The notes under the pieces were generated by a model. That model ran no database searches and was not told where the DNA came from. It saw only the letters and a list, made by a program, of their open reading frames with translations. The position numbers and the translations under genes are program-made. Below are positions 49,988 through 58,614 of a DNA stretch of 64,000 nt, piece after piece (position 1 is the first letter of the stretch; each line of letters opens with the position of its first letter). Source of the DNA: Lachnospiraceae bacterium. Its GTDB lineage: Bacteria > Bacillota > Clostridia > Lachnospirales > Lachnospiraceae. Location: the NCBI GenBank assembly GCA_030825115.1, contig JAPJQL010000002.1, positions 62,001-126,000 on the forward strand, given 5' to 3'.

Positions 49988-51865
49988 TCAGGTCAGTTCC
50001 CCGCTCTTACGTAGATGGGCCTGCACACAGTCCAAAAAACGTTCCCCATATTTTTCGTATTTAAACGCGCCTACACCGGAAACATTCAGCATCTCTTCCT
50101 TGCTCCCGGGCTTTACGACACACATGTGGGTCAGTGTTTTATCCGAGAATACAATGTACGGCGGCACTTTTTCTTCCCTGGCAATCTCGGTCCTAAGCAG
50201 ACGGAGTTTTTCAAACAACGCCTCGTCTTCTGCAGTAAATTCCGTTCCCGCAAATCCTGCCGCCAGTCCTTTCGGAGATTTTTTCCCTTTTCCGCTCTTT
50301 TCCTTCGCCGGACGTTCCTGCTCCTTTGCCATCTTCATGACAACCTGCCCGTCCTCTTCAAACACCTGTTTTGACCGTTCCGTCAGCTTTACGATGGCAT
50401 ACTCGTCGTTTGTCACCGTCAGAAGCTCATGGAGCTGCAAATAGTTCATCACCTGCCGCAGCCTGTAGGATGGCACCTTTGCCAGCTCCCCATAATGAGG
50501 ATTTTCGTCCATCCGGTAATTCCTGATCTTTGCCGTGTTCGCCCCATGTACCGTATCGATGATCACATTGGTCCCGTACCTCTGGCGGCTGCTCTCCACG
50601 CATCCGATGATCGCCCTGGCGATATCCGTCACATCCACCGTCTCGAACTGGCTCAGGCAATTCGAACAGTTTCCGCAGTAATTCCCGCCGTACTCTCCAA
50701 AATACCGCAGAATATAATCCCGCAGGCATTCGTTGGTAAAGCAGTAAAATGTCATCTTCCGCAGCCTGTCCCGGTCCCGCTCCTGCACGATCTGCCGGGT
50801 CATCAGATCCAGCTCCTGATTGTCCTGGTTGTTGTCGATGAAAAACTGGTTCGTGATCACATCCTGCCCGCCGTACAAGAGGATACACTCCGACGGCTCC
50901 CCGTCACGGCCTGCCCGGCCCGCCTCCTGATAATAAGACTCCATATTTTTTGGCATGTTATAGTGAATCACAAACCGGACGTTGCTCTTGTCGATTCCCA
51001 TGCCAAATGCGTTTGTGGCGCATATGATCGGATAGCGGTCATAGATAAAATCATCCTGGTTCTGTTTTCGCTCTGCATCGCTAAGCCCCGCATGATACCG
51101 CGTCACCAAAAATCCATCCTGCCTCAGCTTCTCGCTCACTTCATCTACCACTTTTCGGGTCAGGCAGTAGATGATGCCGCATTGGCCCTGATGTGTCTCC
51201 AGATAATTCTTCACCGTCCCATATTTATCCTTTGGCGCCATCACCCCAAAATAGAGGTTTGGCCGGTCAAATCCCGTCGTCAGAACCGTCGGATTTTGCA
51301 GCATCAGGATGTCAATGACGTCATCCCGCACCTCCTTTGTCGCCGTCGCCGTAAATGCACTGACCACAGGGCGGACCGGCAGGCGTTCGATAAAGTCCAT
51401 GATTTTTAAGTACGACGGTCTAAAGTCCTGCCCCCATTGGGACACGCAGTGGGCCTCGTCTACCGCGACCATCACAATCTTCACATGCATCGCAAAATCA
51501 AGAAATTCCTCCGTCACCAGCCGCTCCGGCGCCACATAGATGATCGGGTACCTCCCCTCTTTGGCATACTGCAGGGCTTTATAGTACTGCCCCGCTGTCA
51601 GGGAACTGTTTAGAAACGCTGCATGGATGCCCGCCTGGTTGAGCGCCCCTACCTGGTCCTTCATCAATGAGATCAGGGGCGAGATCACCAGCGTGATCCC
51701 GTCCATCATAAGCGCCGGAATCTGGAAGCACATGGATTTTCCGGCCCCCGTCGGCATGATGCCCAACGTATCCTTCCCTTCCAAAATGCTGTCGATCAGC
51801 AGTTCCTGCCCCTCCCGGAAATCATCGTAACCAAAATACTGCTTTAATACCTGCCTTTTATCCAT
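49988..51865 (-). CDS. recQ: RecQ-type ATP-dependent DNA helicase
   Basis: 625 residues. Walker A MPTGAGKSMCFQIPAL, DEAHCVSQWGQDFRPSYL, SAFTATAT, and QEAGRAGRDGEPSECILLY are helicase motifs I to VI. The RQC zinc site (CLRDYILRYFGEYGGNYCGNCSNC) and a C-terminal HRDC domain (EALFEKLRLLRTEIAREEKVPPYIVFSDKTL) complete the RecQ layout. It unwinds DNA 3' to 5' in repair. It follows ytaF by 25 bases on the same strand and converges with merR with only 5 bases between stops. Confidence 0.96.
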   Translation of the reverse strand: MDKRQVLKQYFGYDDFREGQELLIDSILEGKDTLGIMPTGAGKSMCFQIPALMMDGITLVISPLISLMKDQVGALNQAGIHAAFLNSSLTAGQYYKALQYAKEGRYPIIYVAPERLVTEEFLDFAMHVKIVMVAVDEAHCVSQWGQDFRPSYLKIMDFIERLPVRPVVSAFTATATKEVRDDVIDILMLQNPTVLTTGFDRPNLYFGVMAPKDKYGTVKNYLETHQGQCGIIYCLTRKVVDEVSEKLRQDGFLVTRYHAGLSDAERKQNQDDFIYDRYPIICATNAFGMGIDKSNVRFVIHYNMPKNMESYYQEAGRAGRDGEPSECILLYGGQDVITNQFFIDNNQDNQELDLMTRQIVQERDRDRLRKMTFYCFTNECLRDYILRYFGEYGGNYCGNCSNCLSQFETVDVTDIARAIIGCVESSRQRYGTNVIIDTVHGANTAKIRNYRMDENPHYGELAKVPSYRLRQVMNYLQLHELLTVTNDEYAIVKLTERSKQVFEEDGQVVMKMAKEQERPAKEKSGKGKKSPKGLAAGFAGTEFTAEDEALFEKLRLLRTEIAREEKVPPYIVFSDKTLTHMCVVKPGSKEEMLNVSGVGAFKYEKYGERFLDCVQAHLRKSGELT

Positions 51866-51890
51866 CCTCTATCTCCTTTGTATTCTATCC

Positions 51891-52538
51891 TTACACAGCC
51901 CAGGCGGCCAGTTTTGTGACCGCCAGGGCGATCAAAATAATTCCTGACAGCCAGGACATATTGAACCGCAGCCGCGACGACACCCGGTTGCCTGTCATCT
52001 CCCCCAGCACCACTGCGAAGGTATTTGTAAAAAATGACGCAAGAAAAATAAGAACCCCATTGACCTCTCCCAGACCTGCGCCAAACCCTGCCGCCATGCC
52101 GTCCAGCGACAGTGCAAGCGCCAGAGAGCAGGCCTCCATCAAAGAAATGCTGCCTGAGCGGTCCACATCCGCTGCTTCCGGGTCTGCATATACGCTTAAG
52201 ATAAACCTCAGATGGAATAAAGAGAAATGGATGTTCTTCGTCATCCTCCCCACTCTGCGGATGACCGATTTCATCAGATTGTCCAGAACTTTTGTCATCC
52301 CGATCAGAAACAGGACGGCAAAGCACAACACGGAACAGACCTCCGGCGGCAGATACGGCCGGACGATCCCTCCCAGAAACAGGAAAATCCCCAACATCCC
52401 GCTGCTGACCAAACTGATGATCAAAACTGTGGGGAACTGGATTTTTATATTGTTGCTCCCATATGCAAAGCTGGCAAGAAAGGCATCCACCGATAATGTG
52501 GACGCCAGAATTACCGCCTCAAGTATCATCATGCCCAT
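51891..52538 (-). CDS. ytaF: YtaF/MntP-like sporulation membrane protein
   Basis: 215 residues with six hydrophobic segments in two repeats, beginning LEAVILASTLSVDAFLASFAYGSNNIKIQ and later SLMEACSLALALSLDGMAAGFGAGLGEVNG. The duplicated SxDAFxAxFAYG / SLDGMAAGFG motifs are those of the MntP/YtaF superfamily; the length and YGSNNIKI fit YtaF, a sporulation-linked membrane protein of unknown activity. Manganese or other cation export is an alternative. Confidence 0.88.
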   Translation of the reverse strand: MGMMILEAVILASTLSVDAFLASFAYGSNNIKIQFPTVLIISLVSSGMLGIFLFLGGIVRPYLPPEVCSVLCFAVLFLIGMTKVLDNLMKSVIRRVGRMTKNIHFSLFHLRFILSVYADPEAADVDRSGSISLMEACSLALALSLDGMAAGFGAGLGEVNGVLIFLASFFTNTFAVVLGEMTGNRVSSRLRFNMSWLSGIILIALAVTKLAAWAV

Positions 52539-52606
52539 GAAACTCTCTGCCTTATCCAGGTCTTGCTATATCCTATTCGTCCAGACGGCAATCCGTTACA
52601 AGCTGT

Positions 52607-52789
52607 TTATCGCTTTCTCGCCGGGCATTTCCTGAACAATGACAAAAAACGTTCCAAAAAACAAATCTGTTTTTTTGCTTCCTTCCGCTTCCGGTATTCC
52701 GTCAGGTACGCTTCCTGCTCACGGTCTTCTTCTTCCTGCGCCTGTTCCCAATATGTCTTCCTATCCATCAGGTCAACTCGCCTTCCCAT
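52607..52789 (-). CDS. Small charged protein, translationally coupled
   Basis: 60 residues, very rich in Arg, Lys and Glu (EEEDREQEAYLTEYRKRKEAKK), without a membrane helix; not recognised. Its ATG lies one base after the TAG of the 4Fe-4S gene, a typical reinitiation arrangement. A second in-frame Met at residue 8 is an alternative start. Its coding potential is supported only by position and the absence of a competing frame. Confidence 0.5.
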   Translation of the reverse strand: MGRRVDLMDRKTYWEQAQEEEDREQEAYLTEYRKRKEAKKQICFLERFLSLFRKCPARKR

Positions 52790-52790
52790 C

Positions 52791-54068
52791 CTATTTCTTG
52801 TGCATAGACAACAATTTATCCAGATAAATGGATTTTAACTGTTTGCTCGCCAACGCCTGTTTCATCGGAGGAAGTTTTAAGATCGTCCCGAAAACTGCCG
52901 CCATCGCCCTGTGATTGGCAAACGCCTGATTGTCAAAGATCAGGTTCTGCAGCGTCCCCTTTTCGATCGCCTGCAATACAAACCGGTGGGTGCTGTTGAC
53001 CGGGGTGATGATCTGCTCCGGCCTCCGCTTCAGTTCGATTGCGTGAAATGCACAGTTTCTTGCACAGACTCCGCAGCCAAGACAGATCTCACGGTCCACC
53101 ACAGCTTTTTTCTTTCCGGACTCCCCTTCCTCCATCGTGATCGCAAGGATTGGACACACCTTTGCACACTTCCCGCATCCTGCACAGGTCTCCAGGGAGA
53201 TTTCCGGGATATAGCTGGTGGTCGCCACCGGCTGCATCGGGGCAAACCGCCTTGCCGCCTGCAGAGCCTCGCAGCAGCATCCGCAGCAGTTGCAGATAAA
53301 TGCCGGATGCTCCCGCACATTTTCCCCAATCTGCACCAGATTGCTGGCATAGGAACGCTCCAGCGCGTCCAGCGCCTCTTCCCTGGAAATCAGTCTTGCA
53401 TAATCCCCATGCTCCGCCAAAGACCTCGCCACATTGTCAAAGGTCAAGCAGACATCCCACGGCGCGTCAATCTCGCACGGATGCCCCGCATGGTACATCT
53501 TATGGCGGCAGTAGCACAATCCCAGTCCGATATACTCAGCCTCCTCAACGATATGGGTAGCCCGCTCAAAATCCAGGATATGATTGGTCTTGTCGTTGGC
53601 CAGAACCGGTTCCTGTACAAACACCCTCCCCAGCTTTGTCTCCGTCGCAAAAAACAGATCCTTGATAAAATCTTCTTCTACATTCATGTACTGATAATAG
53701 AGCTCACTGAGGAATTTCTGGTCAATATCTCCCCGCGTCCGCATCAGGGCAAACTCGATAAACCCGGCCATAGGCGGCGGCATCACAAACTTCCTGGTTC
53801 CGTTATGCCAGGAATCTACCAGCAGCGCCTTTTCGCAAAGGTGGTCTAACAGACGTTCTGCCTTATACTCGGTCGTGCCCCAGACTTTGGCCGCCTTCTT
53901 CGCAGTAAACGGCCGTACCGGCAGAAGCGCCACCCATTTGGCTTCCTTTTCCGTATACAGGACCTGCAAAATCTGATACAGCGTCTCTGTCGCCGGAGCG
54001 CCCTGGGTGAACCAGTTGATACGGTCGCCCAGATTCCGGTAAGCATCCCTTGTGGTCAAATGTCCCAT
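52791..54068 (-). CDS. Multi-cluster 4Fe-4S protein with N-terminal winged-helix-like region
   Basis: 425 residues. The N-terminal third has no Cys and looks like a helical/winged-helix segment (AKKAAKVWGTTEYKAERLLDHLCEKALLV). The middle holds CYCRHKMYHAGHPCEI and the unusually dense CNCCGCCCEALQAARRF. The C-terminal part carries two ferredoxin-type sets (CAGCGKCAKVCP and CLGCGVCARNC). Proteins of this kind occur in many anaerobes as electron-transfer or corrinoid/reductase partners, but the role here is unknown. It starts a minus-strand run with a small gene, ytaF and recQ. Confidence 0.85.
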   Translation of the reverse strand: MGHLTTRDAYRNLGDRINWFTQGAPATETLYQILQVLYTEKEAKWVALLPVRPFTAKKAAKVWGTTEYKAERLLDHLCEKALLVDSWHNGTRKFVMPPPMAGFIEFALMRTRGDIDQKFLSELYYQYMNVEEDFIKDLFFATETKLGRVFVQEPVLANDKTNHILDFERATHIVEEAEYIGLGLCYCRHKMYHAGHPCEIDAPWDVCLTFDNVARSLAEHGDYARLISREEALDALERSYASNLVQIGENVREHPAFICNCCGCCCEALQAARRFAPMQPVATTSYIPEISLETCAGCGKCAKVCPILAITMEEGESGKKKAVVDREICLGCGVCARNCAFHAIELKRRPEQIITPVNSTHRFVLQAIEKGTLQNLIFDNQAFANHRAMAAVFGTILKLPPMKQALASKQLKSIYLDKLLSMHKK

Positions 54069-54171
54069 GCCAATCCCCTCTTTCTTCTATCATATAAACG
54101 ATTCTACTTAATCATTCACCGGAATTTGCTGTTTTAATCCTGAAAATCCTTCTGACCGTCAACTATAACGC

Positions 54172-54205
54172 AAAACAGCCGCCGGGGTCAGACCTCAGGC
54201 AGCTG
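54172..54205 (-). terminator. Terminator of the siderophore ABC operon
   Basis: On the minus strand CAGCTGCC pairs with GGCGGCTG (one G-U), with inner GGT/ACC, followed by TTTTG. Confidence 0.65.
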
Positions 54206-54216
54206 CTTTTCTATCA

Positions 54217-54276
54217 TCATTCCTGTTTTTCCCAGATGGTATCATCATACCGTTCCCACTGGTTTCCGTCAATCAT
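54217..54276 (-). CDS. Possible 19-residue peptide overlapping the binding-protein stop
   Basis: The stop TAA of the substrate-binding gene and an ATG overlap as TAATG, a classical coupled start. The short frame encodes a Trp-, Asp- and Glu-rich peptide (MIDGNQWERYDDTIWEKQE) and ends in closely spaced stops before the operon terminator. No independent ribosome site; it may be accidental. Confidence 0.3.
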   Translation of the reverse strand: MIDGNQWERYDDTIWEKQE

Positions 54277-55292
54277 TATCTTGGAAAATCTTTGGCTTTT
54301 ATCCCGGTTTCCAGATCTTTTATCATCGTATCCGTGGCCTGGATACCGCCTTCTGAGAGATACCATACATCCGGCGTCAGGTATATGATCTGATCGTTCT
54401 GGTATGCATCCGTTTTGCGGACGATCTCATTGTCCATCACCTCTTTTGCCACCTTTGCCCCCTCGGAGTTAATCGCCGTGTCACGGTCGAGCACGAAGAT
54501 AAAATCCGGGTTCTTCTCCAGAAGAAGTTCAAAAGATGCCGTATCACCATGCGTTGCATTGACATCGACGGCTGCATTTTCAAATCCCACTTCATTGGTG
54601 ATCAAAGAGCAGCGGGAGCCGTTGCCCAAAGTAGAAACCGAACCACTTGTGACAAGGCCTGTGAGGGAAGTTTTACCCTCTGCTGCCGCCTTAAGAGTCT
54701 CGATCCGCGCCTCAAAATCGGCAAAGATACGCTCTGCCTCCTCCGCTTTTCCATAAAGGGATGCGATATTTTCCACATTTTTGCGGGCCGAATCCAGGTA
54801 TCCCGCCTCATGGTCGATCTGCACGCCGATGGTCGGGGCAATCTTTGCGATAGCCTCATACTCAGATGCCAGACGGCCGCCGATGATGATCAGGTCCGGC
54901 TCTAAGGAGTTTAAGGCTTCCATGTCCACTTCCTTGACGGAACCAAGATTCACGATCTCACTGTCGTCGATGTAGGATGTCAGGTAGCTGACAGAGGATT
55001 TCTTTGGAATCCCCACAACCTTGTCTCCCAGCCCCAGCCCATCCAGGATATCAAGGGCTGCCAGATCAAGCGCTGCAATCCTCTGCGGTTCATACGGCAC
55101 CTCCGTCGTTCCCATCGTGTGAACTACGGTCACGGTTTCCGGTTTTTCTGCTGCCGTTTCCTCCCGGATGGCGGCTTCAGCCTCCGCGGCAGCCGGGGTT
55201 GTCTGAACCTGTGCTTTTTCATTTTTCGTGCAGCCTGCCACAGCAAGCGCCATCACTCCTGCAAGTACCAAGATACCAATTTTTTTCTTCAT
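54276..55292 (-). CDS. Siderophore/iron ABC transporter substrate-binding lipoprotein
   Basis: 338 residues. MKKKIGILVLAGVMALAVAGC is a signal peptide with lipobox AVAGC. After an Ala/Glu-rich linker a class III (TroA/FhuD-like) binding fold follows: VTVVHTMGTTEVPYEPQRIAALDLAALDILDGLGLGDKVVG, LEPDLIIIGGRLASEY and the C-terminal YLTPDVWYLSEGGI. It binds a ferric siderophore or catechol outside the membrane, as FeuA/FatB types do. ATG 55292 follows GAGGAGA. It is the last gene of a four-gene uptake operon. Confidence 0.92.
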   Translation of the reverse strand: MKKKIGILVLAGVMALAVAGCTKNEKAQVQTTPAAAEAEAAIREETAAEKPETVTVVHTMGTTEVPYEPQRIAALDLAALDILDGLGLGDKVVGIPKKSSVSYLTSYIDDSEIVNLGSVKEVDMEALNSLEPDLIIIGGRLASEYEAIAKIAPTIGVQIDHEAGYLDSARKNVENIASLYGKAEEAERIFADFEARIETLKAAAEGKTSLTGLVTSGSVSTLGNGSRCSLITNEVGFENAAVDVNATHGDTASFELLLEKNPDFIFVLDRDTAINSEGAKVAKEVMDNEIVRKTDAYQNDQIIYLTPDVWYLSEGGIQATDTMIKDLETGIKAKDFPR

Positions 55293-55360
55293 GATCGTCT
55301 CCTCTTTTTCCTTTTTTGTCTGTGACACATCTGCGGACCACACATATATGCTATCCGCCG

Positions 55361-56113
55361 TCAATAATAGATAGAAAGCGGCTTTCCGCCCACCTCCCGA
55401 ATCTCAAAATCCACCCGGTACAATTTTGAAAGGACTTCTTTTGTCATCACTTCTTTCACCGTCCCGAACTTTGCCACCTTCCCATGCTCAAAGGCACAGA
55501 TATAGTCCGAATAAAACGAGGCATAGTTGATGTCGTGAAGCACCAGGATCACGGTCTTTCCCAGCTCGTCACACAACCGGCGCACCATCTTCATCATGTT
55601 GGTGGCATGGTAGATATCCAGATTGTTGGTCGGCTCGTCCAGCAGCACATACTCCGTATCCTGTGCGATCACCATCGCGATATAGGCCCTCTGTCTCTGC
55701 CCGCCGGACAGCTCGTCAATAAACCGCCCTTCAAATTCCTGAAGTTCCATATAGGCAACCGCCTCGTCAATCCTTCTGTTGTCCTCTTCCGTCAAACGCC
55801 CCCGGCTGTAGGGAAACCGTCCAAACGCCACCAGTTCCCTGACCGTCAGCTTCATATTGATATTGTTGCTCTGGGTCAGGATCGCAAGGCGCTGGGACAG
55901 CTCCCTGCTCTTCCAGCTTCCGATTTCTTTGCCGTCAAACTCCACCTCACCTCCATCTCTTGCGATCAGCCGGGAGATCATATTCATCACCGTGGACTTT
56001 CCGGCTCCGTTTGGCCCGATGAAAGAAATCACCTTGCCTCTCGGAATCTCAAAGCTGACCTCATCCACAACCTTCTTCTGTCCGTATTTTTTCATCAGTC
56101 CGCGAACCCGCAA
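55361..56113 (-). CDS. Iron-siderophore ABC transporter ATPase
   Basis: 250 residues. Walker A GPNGAGKST, signature LSGGQRQRAYIAMVIAQ, Walker B YVLLDEPTNNLD and H-loop VLHDINYA, as in FepC/FeuC-type ATPases. The best start is a TTG at 56113 because GGAGGTG lies just upstream; the first in-frame ATG is six codons later. It drives the two FecCD-type permeases encoded upstream. Confidence 0.93.
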   Translation of the reverse strand: MRVRGLMKKYGQKKVVDEVSFEIPRGKVISFIGPNGAGKSTVMNMISRLIARDGGEVEFDGKEIGSWKSRELSQRLAILTQSNNINMKLTVRELVAFGRFPYSRGRLTEEDNRRIDEAVAYMELQEFEGRFIDELSGGQRQRAYIAMVIAQDTEYVLLDEPTNNLDIYHATNMMKMVRRLCDELGKTVILVLHDINYASFYSDYICAFEHGKVAKFGTVKEVMTKEVLSKLYRVDFEIREVGGKPLSIYY

Positions 56114-56125
56114 GACATCACCTCC

Positions 56126-57097
56126 TTAAACGCGCTGCATGGCGCTGTTTTTCATCAGCAGATACAAAAAATAAACTCCGCCTCCTATATTGATAAATAC
56201 CCCAATGTTGGCGCTGAAGCTGAACATGTGCTCAATCAGCGCCTGCCCGGCAAGCAGCGCCGCCATCCCCAAAAATGCCGCGCCCCACACCAGCACCATA
56301 TGCCGGTAGGTTTTAAACATCTGCCGGGACAGGTTGGCGATGATCAGCCCCAAAAATGAGATCGGTCCCACCATCGCCGTTGCGATGGCGATAAACAGGG
56401 TGACTCCGATCAGCAGTTTCCTCACTGTCCTGTCATAATCCACCCCCAGATTGACCGCCTGATCCTTTCCAAGGGTGATTACGTCAAGCAGCGCCAGTTC
56501 CTTTCTCAGCCACAGGATGATTCCAACGATGGCCACAACCGAAAGCAGGATGATCCCGGAATTCACCTTGTGAAAACTGGCAATCAGCGCATTCTGTAAC
56601 GTGGCGTATTCGTTGGGATCCATCACCCTCTGCAAGGTGCTGGTGATGCTGCCAAACAGCGTCGCCATCACCGTCCCCGTCAGCAGGATATACAGCACAT
56701 TCCCCTTTGCCTTTCGGAACAGGACGCCGTAGACCAGCACCGACGCTGCCGCCATCACCGCCATATCCAGCGTAAAGGACAATAGCTTTGAGGTCACAAG
56801 CACACTGCCCGAACCAAACAGGAACACCATCAGCGTATGCACCAGGATGTACAGGGAATTCATCCCCAGAAGGCAGGGCGTCACCACCGTATTCTGGATG
56901 ATGGACTGAAATACGACCGTCGCACTTCCAATGCAGAACGCCGTCAAGATCATCACCACAAGTTTCGGCGTCCTGATTCCCATTGCAAATCCAAAATGCT
57001 TCCAGTCCACAAACAAAAACTGGTACGCCGCTGCCGCCGCCGCGATGGCCGCCGCAAGTATGACCATTTTCCTCATATGGATTCCAAACGTTCTCAC
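56126..57097 (-). CDS. FecCD-family iron-siderophore permease, subunit 2
   Basis: 323 residues with about eight to nine hydrophobic segments. GMNSLYILVHTLMVFLFGS, the NLGVDYDRTVRKLLIGVTLF coupling region and GPISFLGLIIANLSRQMFKTYRH are FecCD hallmarks. The start is a GTG that overlaps the upstream stop (GTGA), with GGGAGGTG as ribosome site. It forms a heterodimer with subunit 1. Confidence 0.93.
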   Translation of the reverse strand: MRTFGIHMRKMVILAAAIAAAAAAYQFLFVDWKHFGFAMGIRTPKLVVMILTAFCIGSATVVFQSIIQNTVVTPCLLGMNSLYILVHTLMVFLFGSGSVLVTSKLLSFTLDMAVMAAASVLVYGVLFRKAKGNVLYILLTGTVMATLFGSITSTLQRVMDPNEYATLQNALIASFHKVNSGIILLSVVAIVGIILWLRKELALLDVITLGKDQAVNLGVDYDRTVRKLLIGVTLFIAIATAMVGPISFLGLIIANLSRQMFKTYRHMVLVWGAAFLGMAALLAGQALIEHMFSFSANIGVFINIGGGVYFLYLLMKNSAMQRV

Positions 57098-58176
57098 GGC
57101 ATATCACCTCCCGTCGATTCCAAAACCCTGTCGCATCCGGACCTTCTGGCAGCTTTCACCATCACACGGCTTGCCGCTGCCGCCTGCCCTCTGCCCCATC
57201 TCCGGCCAGACCGCTTCCCGCCGCCCAGCCTCCGGAAGATCAGGGCGATAAAGATCACGCTTCCGAGGATTCCCACCGTCAGATTGATCGGCAACTCGTA
57301 TGGATAGATCACAACCCGGCCGACCATATCGCAGACCAACACGAACACCGCGCCAAAGAGGCAGGTGTCAGGCAGGCTTCCTTTGATCCTGTCTCCTTTA
57401 AACACCGAAATCACATTCGGAATAATCAAACCCAGATAAGGAACGCTTCCCACCGTCACCACCACGCTTGCCGTGATCAGCGCTGCGATTGACAGCCCCA
57501 GGATGAGCACCACCTGATAGGGAACTCCCAGATTTCTGGAAAAATCCTCTCCCATGCCGACAATATTAAAATGATTGGCAAACAAAAACGCAGCGACAAT
57601 CAGCGGCAGGCATAAAAACACGGCCTCATACCGCCCCCGGATGACCAGGGAAAAATCCCCCACCAGCCAGGAGGAAAGAGCCTGCACCATGTCATACTTA
57701 TAGGATAAGTAATCCGTCACTCCGGAAATAATATTTCCAAACATGATCCCCACAAGCGGTACCATGATGACATCCTGAAACCGGATCTTCTGCATCAGGT
57801 ATACAAACACATAAGTCCCTGCGATCGCCGCTCCAAAGGCAAACGCCGCCTTATCTGCCAGCGAGGAATCCGGGAATACCAGCATTGCCAGAAGGATTCC
57901 AAACTGCGCCGAGGATATCGTCGCTCCGGTGGATGGCGATACAAACTTGTTCATGCAAAGCTGCTGCATGATCAGTCCCGCCACACTCATCCCCGCCCCG
58001 GTGCAGAGAATCGCCAAAAGCCTTGGAAGCCGCGAGATCAGAAGAATCTCAAGCTGTTCAAAATCGCCGCCAAGGATTGCTTCCATCTGCAGCGGAATCA
58101 CGCCGAGGAACAGGGAGGCCACCGACAATATACACAGCAGCACCGCCAGCGCTGCCGTTACCCTTTTTCCATTCAT
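57094..58176 (-). CDS. FecCD-family iron-siderophore permease, subunit 1
   Basis: 360 residues with about eight to nine hydrophobic segments: LPRLLAILCTGAGMSVAGLIMQQLCMNKFVSPSTGATISSAQFGI, RNLGVPYQVVLILGLSIAAL and SVPYLGLIIPNVISVFKGDR. After the last helix an Arg/Gly/Ala-rich tail of about 40 residues (from LGGGKRSGRR) extends beyond the family's normal end. It is the first gene of the operon, behind a promoter flanked by two dyads. Confidence 0.93.
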   Translation of the reverse strand: MNGKRVTAALAVLLCILSVASLFLGVIPLQMEAILGGDFEQLEILLISRLPRLLAILCTGAGMSVAGLIMQQLCMNKFVSPSTGATISSAQFGILLAMLVFPDSSLADKAAFAFGAAIAGTYVFVYLMQKIRFQDVIMVPLVGIMFGNIISGVTDYLSYKYDMVQALSSWLVGDFSLVIRGRYEAVFLCLPLIVAAFLFANHFNIVGMGEDFSRNLGVPYQVVLILGLSIAALITASVVVTVGSVPYLGLIIPNVISVFKGDRIKGSLPDTCLFGAVFVLVCDMVGRVVIYPYELPINLTVGILGSVIFIALIFRRLGGGKRSGRRWGRGQAAAASRVMVKAARRSGCDRVLESTGGDMP

Positions 58177-58207
58177 AAGACTTCCCTCTCTAAATATTTT
58201 TTGCTCA

Positions 58208-58223
58208 GTTAGCTTTTACTAAC
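58208..58223. promoter_or_regulatory. GTTAG...CTAAC dyad in the siderophore operon leader
   Basis: GTTAGCTTTTACTAAC has 5-bp arms and a 6-base centre, about 20 bases into the transcript. The half-site resembles those of DtxR/IdeR-type iron regulators but the spacing differs. Confidence 0.4.
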
Positions 58224-58236
58224 CAACATGCAGGTT

Positions 58237-58266
58237 ATGTTACCATGACACCCCCGCCAAAGTCAA
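58237..58266 (-). promoter_or_regulatory. Promoter of the siderophore ABC operon
   Basis: TTGACT (58261-58266), 18-bp spacer, TAACAT (58237-58242) on the minus strand, about 60 bases before the first start. Confidence 0.7.
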
Positions 58267-58278
58267 GCAGTTGGATGC

Positions 58279-58291
58279 GAGAATAATTCTC
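58279..58291. promoter_or_regulatory. GAGAATAATTCTC palindrome upstream of the iron promoter
   Basis: A perfect 6-1-6 palindrome 12 bases upstream of the -35 box. Its AT-rich core resembles Fur-type half-sites; an iron-responsive operator is likely by context. Confidence 0.5.
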
Positions 58292-58383
58292 AACTAGCTG
58301 CCAGACAGAGCCGGACGCATAAGAAACGGGAACTTGGGACAAGATAAACACGGAAAGAACACGAAGAAAAGAGGAGAAAGAAC

Positions 58384-58614
58384 ATGTTTGATATCACCAA
58401 TCAAAACGGCATAACCTATGACCGGGATCAGTCCTTTTGTCTTACAGATATGAACGGAGAAACCGGACAATCCCATTCATATTCCCTCAATAACATGAAT
58501 GGGATCACCTGGGACGACGATATTTTGCTCAGCATTGTCAGGATGAATCCCTGCCGCTGCTGCCTTCGCCCCGCTTTCGGTATTCGGACGGAGAACTCCC
58601 CGTATACTTTTTAA
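58384..58614 (+). CDS. Possible small repeat protein (NGxT repeats)
   Basis: 76 codons with AGGAG 9 bases before the ATG. The first 45 residues contain three copies of a 15-16 residue unit with NQNGITYD, DMNGETGQ and NMNGITWD. The last 25 codons overlap the response-regulator gene in antisense and look random (Cys/Arg-rich). No clear promoter was found. Not recognised; could be a genuine small protein, a decayed repeat protein, or chance. Confidence 0.4.
   Translation: MFDITNQNGITYDRDQSFCLTDMNGETGQSHSYSLNNMNGITWDDDILLSIVRMNPCRCCLRPAFGIRTENSPYTF
58470..58505. other. 11-bp inverted repeat within the small repeat ORF
   Basis: ATCCCATTCAT (58470-58480) and ATGAATGGGAT (58495-58505) with a 14-base loop, 33 bases past the stop of the response-regulator gene. 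It could terminate that transcript although no T-run follows on the minus strand. Confidence 0.45.

Noticed and set aside
50429..51409. 326-codon open frame opposite recQ
   Set aside because: The recQ frame carries all helicase motifs; the antisense translation is low-quality and has no ribosome site.
51844..52326. 160-codon frame inside the ytaF region on the same strand
   Set aside because: It overlaps ytaF and recQ in another frame, with Gly/Arg-rich, non-protein-like sequence.
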